Below, one piece after another: positions 35,026-42,872 of a stretch of DNA of 64,000 nt. The DNA comes from Luteimicrobium sp049844995. GTDB taxonomy: Bacteria; Actinomycetota; Actinomycetes; Actinomycetales; Cellulomonadaceae. Position 1 is the first letter of the stretch. Every line of letters begins with the position of its first letter. Below the pieces are notes generated by a model. That model searched no databases, was not told where the DNA came from, and saw nothing but the letters and a program-made list of their open reading frames with translations. The position numbers and the translations under genes were made by a program. The stretch is taken from the NCBI RefSeq assembly GCF_049844995.1, contig NZ_JBNCMC010000012.1, positions 14,105-78,104 on the forward strand, read 5' to 3'.

Positions 35026-35700
35026 TCATTCGGCGTTCGCCCAGGTGGACGTCGCCGGCGCCGCCGGCTGGGTGCTGCCGCGAGTGATGACCACGGCGAT
35101 GTCTTGGTGGTCCTGCAGGCGCACGTTCGGGAACGCGGTCGTGACCAGCTTGCCGTCGACGAACACGGCCACGTGGCGGCCGTTCCGCCCGTCGACGTAG
35201 CCGCCAACTCGATCCGTACCGAGCGCGACGCCCCACTCGGCGAACACCTGCCCGAGCGTGAACGTCGCCACCTTCGGTGACTCGACGTGCACGATGCCGG
35301 AGGTGTCGTGGGTGTGCAGCGGTGACATGCCGCCTGCAGCCGGGTCGACACCGAGGTTGGCCGGCACCTCCACCGAGCTCCCATCGACGCTCACGGTGAG
35401 GTGCTGGTGGATGTGCAACGCAGCGCCCTCCATCGGCGCGACCCGGAGGCCGGATGCTTTCGCCCGTGCGGCCGGGTCGGTCGGTGCCGGCCAGGGCGGC
35501 GCGCTCGTGGCGCCCTTCGGCGCAGGCTTCCCCCCGGGGTTGGTCACAGCGACGGCGGTGACAGCGGTCACGATCGCGAGGCCGAGGATGCCGCTCCCGA
35601 CGACGAGCCACAGCCGCTGGACCCGGCGTCGCTGCTCAACGGCAGCGCCTGCGGCCGTGTTCACGCGGGCAGTGTCGTGGTGGTCGGTCTTGGCTTTCAT
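35026..35700 (-). CDS. membrane-anchored His-rich protein of the copper island
   Basis: A 224-aa protein. One membrane helix (WLVVGSGILGLAIVTAVTAV, residues about 31-50) with basic residues before it gives a cytosolic N-terminus and an exported domain. That domain carries ALHIHQHLTVSVDG and SPLHTHDTSGIVHVES, clustered His that could bind copper, then FTLGQVFAEWGVALG. I have seen this type next to DUF305/CsoR genes but know of no assigned function. It is first in the leftward operon, behind a CsoR box. Confidence 0.6.
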   Translation of the reverse strand: MKAKTDHHDTARVNTAAGAAVEQRRRVQRLWLVVGSGILGLAIVTAVTAVAVTNPGGKPAPKGATSAPPWPAPTDPAARAKASGLRVAPMEGAALHIHQHLTVSVDGSSVEVPANLGVDPAAGGMSPLHTHDTSGIVHVESPKVATFTLGQVFAEWGVALGTDRVGGYVDGRNGRHVAVFVDGKLVTTAFPNVRLQDHQDIAVVITRGSTQPAAPATSTWANAE

Positions 35701-35769
35701 CGTGTCCTGACTCTCGCAAGCCCGGGTCCGAGAACAGCATCCGCCAGCCTGCGGGTGACGTTGTAACGG

Positions 35770-35784
35770 TACCCCCCTAAGGTA
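35770..35784. promoter_or_regulatory. CsoR box between the divergent copper operons
   Basis: TACCCCCCTAAGGTA fits TACCC-N5-GGGTA with one mismatch. It lies between the start of the His-rich gene (35700, leftward) and copZ (35818, rightward), so it can serve both. Confidence 0.65.
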
Positions 35785-35817
35785 TCAAGTGGGCCTGCCC
35801 GACGAAAGGACGACGTG

Positions 35818-36048
35818 ATGAGCGAGCAGTTGACGACGACCAGCTACGGCATCGATGGCATGACCTGCGGTCACTGTGTGATGAGCGTCGATGAGGCGCT
35901 CACCGAACTTCCGGGGGTGACTGGGGTGTCCGTCGAGCTCGTCGCCGGCGGCCGGTCCACGGCAACCGTGACGAGCGCGCGGCCCCTCGACCATGGCGCC
36001 GTTGAAGCGGCTGTGACAGAGGCTGGGTACTCGCTGGCGGCATCCTGA
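35818..36048 (+). CDS. copZ: CopZ-like heavy-metal-binding chaperone
   Basis: A 76-aa protein. YGIDGMTCGHCVMSVDEALT has the MTCxxC copper site of HMA domains, followed by the ferredoxin-like fold. It carries Cu(I) in the cytosol, normally to a P1B-type ATPase. No such ATPase is encoded in this window. The ATG at 35818 follows GAAAGGA. It lies downstream of a CsoR box. Confidence 0.9.
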   Translation: MSEQLTTTSYGIDGMTCGHCVMSVDEALTELPGVTGVSVELVAGGRSTATVTSARPLDHGAVEAAVTEAGYSLAAS

Positions 36049-36239
36049 GCGTGCGATCAACAGCAACCCGCTCTGTGCCCGCCCGTCAACTTTGTCGCGA
36101 TCCCACCTGCGGTGGTCGACCTGATGACGATCAGGGGGGCGCCGTTCTAGCCCCGTTCTCGGCGTTCGTCGTCGGTCATGGCCACCGGCTCCGAACGTTC
36201 TGATCCGGCGCACCAAAAGGCACCGAATCGCCTTCAACC

Positions 36240-36269
36240 TATACTCGCCGATAGTACCCCTCTGGGGTA
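36240..36269 (+). promoter_or_regulatory. copper-controlled promoter of the complex I-like operon
   Basis: A -10-like TATACT (36240-36245) is followed by the perfect box TACCCCTCTGGGGTA (36255-36269), which matches TACCC-N5-GGGTA exactly. The box lies about 30 bases before the GTG of the first gene, just where a bound CsoR would block transcription. Confidence 0.75.
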
Positions 36270-36297
36270 TTCGAGATTGCGAAGGAGATCGAATCGG

Positions 36298-36648
36298 GTG
36301 TCCGCGTACATCACCATCGGGATCGTGCTCGGCGTCGCGCTGCTCGGCATCGCCGCCCTGGTGCTGGTGTCGCGAGCGATGACGGTCGCCCCGGTTCGCA
36401 AGGAGGTGCTGCCGTTCGGATCTGGGTGGGATCTCCAGGAGCACGCACTCTCGCGCTTCCACACCCGCTGGTACCCGATGACGCTGGTGTTCCTCGCGTT
36501 CGACGTGGAGATGCTGTTCATGTACCCGTGGGCCGTCGTGGTTGCGCAGATGGGCGCGGAGGCGGTCATCGAGATGTTCGTCTTCCTCGGGGTCCTCGTG
36601 GCGGGTGTGGTCTGGGCCTGGCGCGAGGGTGCGTTCCGATGGGTGTGA
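36298..36648 (+). CDS. NuoA-like subunit of a complex I-like membrane arm
   Basis: A 116-aa, three-helix protein. RFHTRWYPMTLVFLAFDVEM, then LFMYPWAVV, is the conserved NuoA core, with the Asp/Glu pair of FDVE kept. The loop before it reads PFGSGWD, where typical NuoA has a Cys-containing YECG motif, so the quinone-site loop is altered. The GTG at 36298 follows AAGGAG, directly after the copper box. It is the first gene of an eight-gene operon in which most genes overlap. Confidence 0.85.
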   Translation: MSAYITIGIVLGVALLGIAALVLVSRAMTVAPVRKEVLPFGSGWDLQEHALSRFHTRWYPMTLVFLAFDVEMLFMYPWAVVVAQMGAEAVIEMFVFLGVLVAGVVWAWREGAFRWV

Positions 36649-37769
36649 ACACGGATCGACGCCGTCGCCCGATGCATGTGCTCCTCGTCGAGGTGCCCGG
36701 CAACGGTGCGTTTCGGATGGGGCTCGAAGCCGCGGCCGCGGCCGGCGGTCACGTTTTCGCGGTCCACCCGGCGGAGAGCGACGTGCTGTTCGTGTGCGGA
36801 ACACCAGGACCAGAGATGCGTACCGTCATCGACCGCGTCTGGGATCAGATGCCTTACCCCAAGCACCGGGCCACGCTCGCCGGTCTCGACGAGATCGGCG
36901 CCGTCCTCACGACCGCCCAGGACGCACTCGCGGACCGACGTGCACAGCGGTCTGCCGCCCTCGAGGACGCGGCCGACCACACCGGTGGTCAAGACCTCGA
37001 CGATCACCGGCCCGACGACGAGGAGCCGAACCACGAGCACCCGGACCACGCTGACGAATCGATGCACGACCACGACATGACAATGGGCGGTCACGACCAG
37101 ATGTCGATGGATCACATGTCGATGAGCGGGCCGGGGGGCTATCCGCTGGCCGACGGCGCTGCCGACCGGGACGGCCTGGAGATGGATGTGCTGCATCGGC
37201 GGCTCGGCCCGATCCTGCCGTCCTGGCCCCCCGGCGTCGTCCTGGACGTGACGCTCGCCGGAGACACCATCACCCACGCCTCGGCCTCGATGATCGACAT
37301 CACTGATCACGGGCGTGCGGATCCGCAGGGCGTGGCGGCCGTCGCACTCGACCAGGCCGCCCAGGTGCTGACGGTTGCCGGATGGGCCGCTGCGGCGGCA
37401 CGGACGCTCCGCGTGCGGGACCTCGCCGTGGCGGGGCACCGCGACCGGGCGCGAAAGCTCATCCGGCCGCTGCGCCGCCGAATCGAGCGATCCGTCGCGC
37501 TCCGCTGGTCGCTGCGCGGCCTCCAGGTCCGGCCCGCCGTCGAGGTCCGCACCGTTCTACTCGCTCGCCTCGAGCGCGCAGAAGCGAGCCTCAGTGGACG
37601 CCGGTCCGAGCCGGAACCGACGACGACCGTGGACGATATTCCGGCGCTCGTCGAGGGACGCGACATCGGCAGCGCCCGCCTCGTCGTCGCGGCACTCACC
37701 GTGCACACCGGCAGTTGGACGGACACCACCGACCAGGGCATCACGACGAGACGACACCACCATGCTTGA
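36639..37769 (+). CDS. NuoB/NuoD-like fusion without iron-sulfur ligands, with Met/His-rich linker
   Basis: A 376-aa protein. Residues about 12-80 resemble NuoB: AESDVLFVCGTPGPEMRTVI, then DRVWDQMPYPKH, aligns in style with the NuoB stretch ADVLIVTGTVTNKM..QMPEPK. The paired Cys and C-terminal Cys ligands of cluster N2 are not present. Residues about 100-165 are acidic and then Met/His-rich (MHDHDMTMGGHDQMSMDHMS), like copper-binding segments. Residues about 180-370 weakly resemble NuoD (LGPILPSWPPGVVLDVTLAG in place of the GPQHPSTHG region). It probably forms the cytosolic cap of the membrane arm. The ATG at 36639 overlaps the nuoA-like gene; a GTG at 36645 is an alternative. Confidence 0.7.
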   Translation: MGVNTDRRRRPMHVLLVEVPGNGAFRMGLEAAAAAGGHVFAVHPAESDVLFVCGTPGPEMRTVIDRVWDQMPYPKHRATLAGLDEIGAVLTTAQDALADRRAQRSAALEDAADHTGGQDLDDHRPDDEEPNHEHPDHADESMHDHDMTMGGHDQMSMDHMSMSGPGGYPLADGAADRDGLEMDVLHRRLGPILPSWPPGVVLDVTLAGDTITHASASMIDITDHGRADPQGVAAVALDQAAQVLTVAGWAAAAARTLRVRDLAVAGHRDRARKLIRPLRRRIERSVALRWSLRGLQVRPAVEVRTVLLARLERAEASLSGRRSEPEPTTTVDDIPALVEGRDIGSARLVVAALTVHTGSWTDTTDQGITTRRHHHA

Positions 37770-38694
37770 TGTCGGAGGCGCCCTGTGGGCCGTCGTCCTG
37801 CCTGGCGTCGTCGTCGTCCTCGCGATGGCGGCCGCCAGCGGCAACGCCGCCCTGGTGGCACGGGACCGCGGGACACCGGTGCGCGCTGCAGCTCTCTCAC
37901 CGATCCGGGAGACGGGCCGGCTCCTTCGCCAGCAGCGTCGTTCCGTCCTCGGTGCCGATCCCCTGCTGTGGCGGATCGGCGGGTCCGGGCTCGTCGCAGC
38001 CGCGTTCATCGCCGCCCTCGCCGTCCCCGTCGGGAACCTGGCGCCGCTGGACATCCCGGTCGGCGTGGTGTGGTTCAACGCCGTCGACGTCTCTCTCTGG
38101 GCCTTGTGGTGGCTCCTCGGCTGGGGCAGCAACAGCGTGTACCCGCTGATCGGCGGCTACCGGTTCCTGGCGCAGGCCCTGGCGTACGAGATCCCGCTGA
38201 TGTTCGCCCTGACCGCCCCCGCGATCGGTGCGGAGAGCCTCCGGTTGACCGACGTGGTCACGGCGCAGCAACCGGTGTGGTTCGCCCTGACGATGCCAGT
38301 CGCGTTCGTCGTCTACTGCGCCTCCGTCACGGCGTTCTCCGCGTGGGGTCCGTTCTCCGTTCCTGCCGGCGCGGACATCGCAGGCGGTGTCCTCGGGGAG
38401 CTCTCCGGAGTCGATCGTCTGCTCGTCCTCGCCGGCAGGTGGTGCCTCCTCGTCGCGGGTGCCGCCTTCGCCGTGCCGATGTTCCTCGGCGGTGGTGCTG
38501 GTCCGCTCCTCCCGTCGGCGTTGTGGGTGCTGGTCAAGACGTGTGCGCTCCTGGTGGTGTTCCTGCTGCTCGGTCGCGCGATGCCCGCGGTCTGGCCGCA
38601 GCGGCTCGCGGAGCTCGGCTGGGTCGTCGTGCTGCCGCTGGTGCTGCTGCAGCTGCTGGTCACGTCGGTGCTGGCCGTGACGGGAAAGGGGTGA
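37762..38694 (+). CDS. NuoH/HycD-like membrane subunit
   Basis: A 310-aa protein with about eight membrane helices. ALSPIRETGRLLRQQRRSVL matches the loop after helix 1 in NuoH and HycD-type subunits, and SNSVYPLIGGYRFLAQALAY, then EIPLMFALTAP, matches the next conserved block. NuoH joins the ion-translocating arm to the redox or input module and forms the quinone channel. It overlaps the preceding gene by 8 bases. Confidence 0.85.
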   Translation: MLDVGGALWAVVLPGVVVVLAMAAASGNAALVARDRGTPVRAAALSPIRETGRLLRQQRRSVLGADPLLWRIGGSGLVAAAFIAALAVPVGNLAPLDIPVGVVWFNAVDVSLWALWWLLGWGSNSVYPLIGGYRFLAQALAYEIPLMFALTAPAIGAESLRLTDVVTAQQPVWFALTMPVAFVVYCASVTAFSAWGPFSVPAGADIAGGVLGELSGVDRLLVLAGRWCLLVAGAAFAVPMFLGGGAGPLLPSALWVLVKTCALLVVFLLLGRAMPAVWPQRLAELGWVVVLPLVLLQLLVTSVLAVTGKG

Positions 38695-38699
38695 CCGTG

Positions 38700-39257
38700 A
38701 TGGCGACGATCGTGTTCTGGGTCGCGGCGGTGGTCGCGGTGCTCTCCGCCGCCGCGGTGTTCCGGGTCGATTCGATGGCACGCGCGACATACGCGCTGGC
38801 GGTGTCGTTCGTTGCTGTGGGCGTGGCCGTGCTGGTCCTGCATCTGGATTTTATCGGCGTCGTCACCATCCTGATGATGGTCATGGAGATGGCCGTGATG
38901 GCGGTATTCATGGTGTCTTACATGGGCATGAATCCGGCGCTGATGCCGATGGACATGACCCACAGCAAGCGCTCCGCGGCGGTGATCGCTTGCGCGGTGT
39001 TCGTCGGCCTCGCCGCGGCCGCGCTCTTCATCCCGTGGCCAGCCCGCGCCGGAACCGCAGCGGCGGACACCACCCGTGCGCTCGGAGAGGCGATCATGGG
39101 CTCGAAGATGCTCGTGATGCTGACGATCAGCCCGGTCTTGTTCGCCACGATCGTCGCCGCTCTCGTGCTCGCGAATCCCCGGGGCCGGTACGACCGCTTC
39201 GGGGACGACCTCCAGGGCGACCCTGCGGACCCGGAACCGGGGGGGATCGGACGATGA
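38700..39257 (+). CDS. NuoJ-like membrane subunit
   Basis: A 185-aa protein with five membrane helices. LHLDFIGVVTILMMVMEMAV, then MAVFMVSYMGMNPAL, corresponds to the NuoJ helix 3 region and carries a membrane Glu. The C-terminal tail is Asp/Pro-rich. The ATG at 38700 has AAAGGGG 9 bases upstream; the GTG at 38691 is too close to it. Confidence 0.8.
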   Translation: MATIVFWVAAVVAVLSAAAVFRVDSMARATYALAVSFVAVGVAVLVLHLDFIGVVTILMMVMEMAVMAVFMVSYMGMNPALMPMDMTHSKRSAAVIACAVFVGLAAAALFIPWPARAGTAAADTTRALGEAIMGSKMLVMLTISPVLFATIVAALVLANPRGRYDRFGDDLQGDPADPEPGGIGR

Positions 39258-39556
39258 CCCTGCAACTCGTCCTGCTCGTCGTTGCCGCGCTGTTCGCCAT
39301 CGGACTGTACGGCGCGATCTCGCAGCAGGTGGTGGTGATGGTGATGATGGGCATCGAGGTCATGATCAACGCCGTCATCCTCGCCGCCGCCGCGTTCTGG
39401 TGGTACCTCTCGCCGGCTGTCGACGGGCAGGTGCTCCTGTTGGTCATCATCGCCGTGATGACGATCGAGATGGCGATGGGCTTCGCGGTCGCCACGATCC
39501 TGCACCGCTCCCGGAACGCCGACATGACCGACTCGGCAACGGGCCTCCGTCGGTGA
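39254..39556 (+). CDS. NuoK-like membrane subunit
   Basis: A 100-aa, three-helix protein related to NuoK/MrpC. Both membrane Glu expected for NuoK are seen, in MVMMGIEVMINAVIL and AVMTIEMAMGFAV, so the ion pathway looks intact. It starts inside the end of the NuoJ-like gene and ends inside the start of the NuoL-like gene. Confidence 0.85.
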   Translation: MTLQLVLLVVAALFAIGLYGAISQQVVVMVMMGIEVMINAVILAAAAFWWYLSPAVDGQVLLLVIIAVMTIEMAMGFAVATILHRSRNADMTDSATGLRR

Positions 39557-41382
39557 CCGCCGTGCTGGTCACCGCGATCGTCCTGCCCGCGCTCATCGGT
39601 GCAGGACTGGCAATCGCCGGACGCTTCGCCGAACGGATCGCCGTCCCCGTCAGCCTCGCCACGGCAGCCGTCATGGCGGTCGCCGCGACCGTTGCGGCCG
39701 TCACCCGTGCGGAGGTGACCGGTGGGGTACCGGCGCCGCTCGCAGTCTCCGGCCCGGACCTCCGCGTAGACGCGCTGGCCGCGGTCGTGCTGCCGACCGT
39801 GGCGTGGATCGGGTTCCTCGTGCTCGTATTCGCGACGGCAGACCGGACCCGCCCCGCGGCGCGGTTCCACGGCCTGATGCTGATCTTCCTCGCCGCCGTC
39901 GTCGTCACCGTCACGGCGACCGGCCTCCCGTTGCTGCTCGCAGCGTGGGAGGTGATGGGCGCCACGTCCTACGCCCTCATCGGCTTCCGGTGGCAGGACC
40001 GGGCCCACGTCGCCGGCGGATTCACGGCGTTCACCGTCACGCGCGCCGGCGACCTCGGCATCTACCTCGCCGCGGGTGCGATCGTTGCCGGCGGCGGCAC
40101 CTGGTCGCTCACGGCACTGCAGTCGCTGCCGGGGCCGTGGGTGCACGTCGCCGCCGCCGGGCTCCTCGCTGCTGGACTCGGGAAGGCAGCACAGCTGCCG
40201 TTCTCGTTCTGGATCTCCCGTGCCATGGAGGGGCCGAGCGCGGTCAGTGCGCTGCTGCACTCCGCGGCGATGGTGGCCATGGGCGGCTACCTGCTCCTGC
40301 GCGTCGAGCCGCTCCTGAGCGAAACCGGCTGGGCCGGGCCGACGGCGGCGTGGATCGGTACGGCAACCGCGATCGTGCTCGGCGTCGTTGCGCTGGCCCA
40401 GCGGGACCTGAAGCAGGTGCTCGCCGCGTCGACGGCGTCCCAGCTCGGCTACGTCGTCCTCGCCGCCGGCGTGGGCTCGGTCAAGGGGGGCGCAGCGCAG
40501 CTCATCGCTCACGCCGCCACGAAGGCGCTGCTGTTCCTCGCCGCGGGAGCGTGGCTCTCGGCCACCGGGACGAAACAGCTCACCGGTCTTCGCGGCGTCG
40601 CCGTCCGGTGGCCGGCGGTCGGTGTCCTCGCCACCGTCGGTGCGCTCTCGCTGGCGGGCTTGCCGCCACTGTCACTGTGGTACGCAAAGGACGTCGTCCT
40701 CGCCGGTGCCCTGGAGGTACAGCCGTGGCTGTATGTGGCGGGTCTCGCGGGAGCGGCGCTCGCAGCGGCCTACTCCGCCCGGATCATCGCGCTGCTGTGG
40801 CGTCGCGCCGGAAACCCGGAAGCGTCCTGGGACAGCGAAGAACACGGCACTCGAGAGGTGCCGCGCCTCGCGGTCGTGCCCATGGTCGTCCTTGCCGTCG
40901 CCGCCGCGGGGCTCGCCCTGCTCGGCACGCCGCTGCTCCGTCCGCTGCTCGCTCCGCTCCCCGGGCCGGCGGTGTCGTGGCCGGAGCTCGCCGCCTCGGC
41001 CGTGATCGCCGTGATCGTGGTCCTGCTGACCCTATGGCGCGTGCCAGCGATCCGAGTGGGGCTGCACTGGTTCGGACTGGAGCGGACAGCCGTCGCAGTC
41101 GTCGCCAGGCCGACGCTGCGATTCGCCACCGTCCTCGCACGTCTGGATGACCGCCTCGGCGCGACCGTCGACCGATCGGGGCGTGCGCTCGAGCAGACCG
41201 CTCGCGCCGCGCGCGCGCTCGACGAGCGCGGACCCGACGCCGCGACGGAGTGGGTCGGTTCCACCGTGGCAGCACTCGGTCGGCTGGCGCGTCGGCCGCA
41301 GACCGGCCAGCTCCACCAGTACTACATCGGCGCGAGCGTGACCGTCGCCGCCGCAGCCGTCCTGCTCCTGGTCGTGAGGTGA
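39553..41382 (+). CDS. NuoL-like antiporter-type subunit
   Basis: A 609-aa protein of the proton-conducting antiporter family. Motifs: LLLAAWEVMGATSYALIGFR (membrane Glu), LPFSFWISRAMEGPSAVSAL, then LHSAAMVAMGGYLLLRV, and AHAATKALLFLAAGAWL (channel Lys). A long C-terminal part after residue about 470 could form the lateral helix and final helix. It would conduct protons or sodium driven by movements of the arm. The GTG at 39553 overlaps the stop of the NuoK-like gene. Confidence 0.9.
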   Translation: MTAVLVTAIVLPALIGAGLAIAGRFAERIAVPVSLATAAVMAVAATVAAVTRAEVTGGVPAPLAVSGPDLRVDALAAVVLPTVAWIGFLVLVFATADRTRPAARFHGLMLIFLAAVVVTVTATGLPLLLAAWEVMGATSYALIGFRWQDRAHVAGGFTAFTVTRAGDLGIYLAAGAIVAGGGTWSLTALQSLPGPWVHVAAAGLLAAGLGKAAQLPFSFWISRAMEGPSAVSALLHSAAMVAMGGYLLLRVEPLLSETGWAGPTAAWIGTATAIVLGVVALAQRDLKQVLAASTASQLGYVVLAAGVGSVKGGAAQLIAHAATKALLFLAAGAWLSATGTKQLTGLRGVAVRWPAVGVLATVGALSLAGLPPLSLWYAKDVVLAGALEVQPWLYVAGLAGAALAAAYSARIIALLWRRAGNPEASWDSEEHGTREVPRLAVVPMVVLAVAAAGLALLGTPLLRPLLAPLPGPAVSWPELAASAVIAVIVVLLTLWRVPAIRVGLHWFGLERTAVAVVARPTLRFATVLARLDDRLGATVDRSGRALEQTARAARALDERGPDAATEWVGSTVAALGRLARRPQTGQLHQYYIGASVTVAAAAVLLLVVR

Positions 41383-42872
41383 TCGTGCTCAGTCTGATCG
41401 TGTTCCTGCCCGTCGCCGTCGCGGCGGTCCTCGCCCTGACACGATCGATGTCCGGACGGGCAGCCGCCTGGGTGTGGCTGACGACGAGCGCCGTGGAGCT
41501 TGCCCTCGGGATCCTCGTGGCCGTCTCCAGCGCCGACGCGCCCGCGCTGCGATGGGAGGAGCGGGTGGAGTGGATGCCGACCGTCGGCACCAGCTACCAC
41601 CTCGGCGTCGACGGCTTCTCGGCCCCGTTGCTGCTCCTGACCGACGTCGTGTTCCTCGCCTGCGCGGTCTGGGCGATACGGGACAGGGATCGGCCCCGCC
41701 CCCGAGCTGCACTGTTCCTGTTCCTGCAGACCGCCTGCCTCGGGGTGTTCGCCGCCCAGGACTTGCTGGTGTTCTTCGTGTTCTTCGACCTGTCGATCGT
41801 CGGCATGTACTTCGTCATCGCAGGCTGGGGGCACGGCGACCGTCAGCGGTCCGCGCTGCGGTTCTTTCTCTACACGTTCCTCGGGTCGCTGGCACTGCTG
41901 CTCGGCTTCATCGGCCTGTACCTCGGTTCGACGCCGCACACGTTCGACATGGTCGAGCTCACCCGGCACGGGTTCACCGGCACACCGCTGGCGGCCGGTG
42001 CCGTCCTCGCAGCGCTCGTGGTCGGCTTCGCCGTCAAGACCCCCACGGTGCCGTTCCACTCATGGCTACCGCCGGCCCACACCGACGCGCCGTCCATTGG
42101 CTCCGTTGTCCTCGCGAGCGTGCTGCTGAAGATGGGAACCTACGGGTTCCTCCGCATCGCGATGCCGATGCTGCCGGACGCCTGGCGGTCCTTCGCATGG
42201 GTGATCCTCATCGTCGGCATCGTGTCGGTGCTGTACGGGGCGCTCGTGGCGCTGGCGCAAACGAACGTGAAGCGGTTGATCGCGTTCACCTCGGTCAACC
42301 ACATGGGCTACGTCGTGCTCGCCGTCGGTGCCGCAGGTCTGGCCGGGTCTTCCTCCGCGCAGGCACAGCAGCTGGCGATCACCGGCGCGACCGTGCAGAT
42401 GGTGTCGCACGGGCTGATCACCGGGGCGCTGTTCCTCCTCGCAGGCGTCCTCCACGACCGCCGGGGCAGCTACGAGATCAGCGACTACAGCGGCCTCGCG
42501 AAACCCGCACCACGGTTCTCCGGACTCTTCGCCGTCGCTGCGTTCGCGGCGCTCGGGATCCCCGGGTTCAGCGGGTTCATCGCTGAGTTCCAGATCTTCG
42601 CCGGCAGCATCGGCGCGACCGCCGTCGCTGCGATCGCGCTGCCCGGGATCCTGATCACCGCGGCCCTGTTCCTCCGCACCGTGCAGAGGATGCTCAGCGG
42701 GCCAACGGAACGCCTCGCCGAAGGGTTCCCTGATGTCACCGCTCGGGAGACAGCGACAGTCGGGACGCTTCTGCTGCTCTCCCTCGCGATCGGTGTGGTG
42801 CCTGGGCCGCTGCTCGAGCTCATTGCCCCGGCCGCCCGGCAGCTGGCCGCGCTGGTCGGAGGTCCCGCGTGA
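41379..42872 (+). CDS. NuoM-like antiporter-type subunit
   Basis: A 497-aa protein. KTPTVPFHSWLPPAHTDAPS, then IGSVVLASVLLKMGTYGFLR, and SVNHMGYVVLAVG are strong NuoM motifs, with channel Lys and His present. Where NuoM usually has a membrane Glu (FEVML-type), this protein has FFDLSIVGMYF, an Asp. The start is the GTG overlapping the stop of the NuoL-like gene. Confidence 0.9.
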   Translation: MIVLSLIVFLPVAVAAVLALTRSMSGRAAAWVWLTTSAVELALGILVAVSSADAPALRWEERVEWMPTVGTSYHLGVDGFSAPLLLLTDVVFLACAVWAIRDRDRPRPRAALFLFLQTACLGVFAAQDLLVFFVFFDLSIVGMYFVIAGWGHGDRQRSALRFFLYTFLGSLALLLGFIGLYLGSTPHTFDMVELTRHGFTGTPLAAGAVLAALVVGFAVKTPTVPFHSWLPPAHTDAPSIGSVVLASVLLKMGTYGFLRIAMPMLPDAWRSFAWVILIVGIVSVLYGALVALAQTNVKRLIAFTSVNHMGYVVLAVGAAGLAGSSSAQAQQLAITGATVQMVSHGLITGALFLLAGVLHDRRGSYEISDYSGLAKPAPRFSGLFAVAAFAALGIPGFSGFIAEFQIFAGSIGATAVAAIALPGILITAALFLRTVQRMLSGPTERLAEGFPDVTARETATVGTLLLLSLAIGVVPGPLLELIAPAARQLAALVGGPA

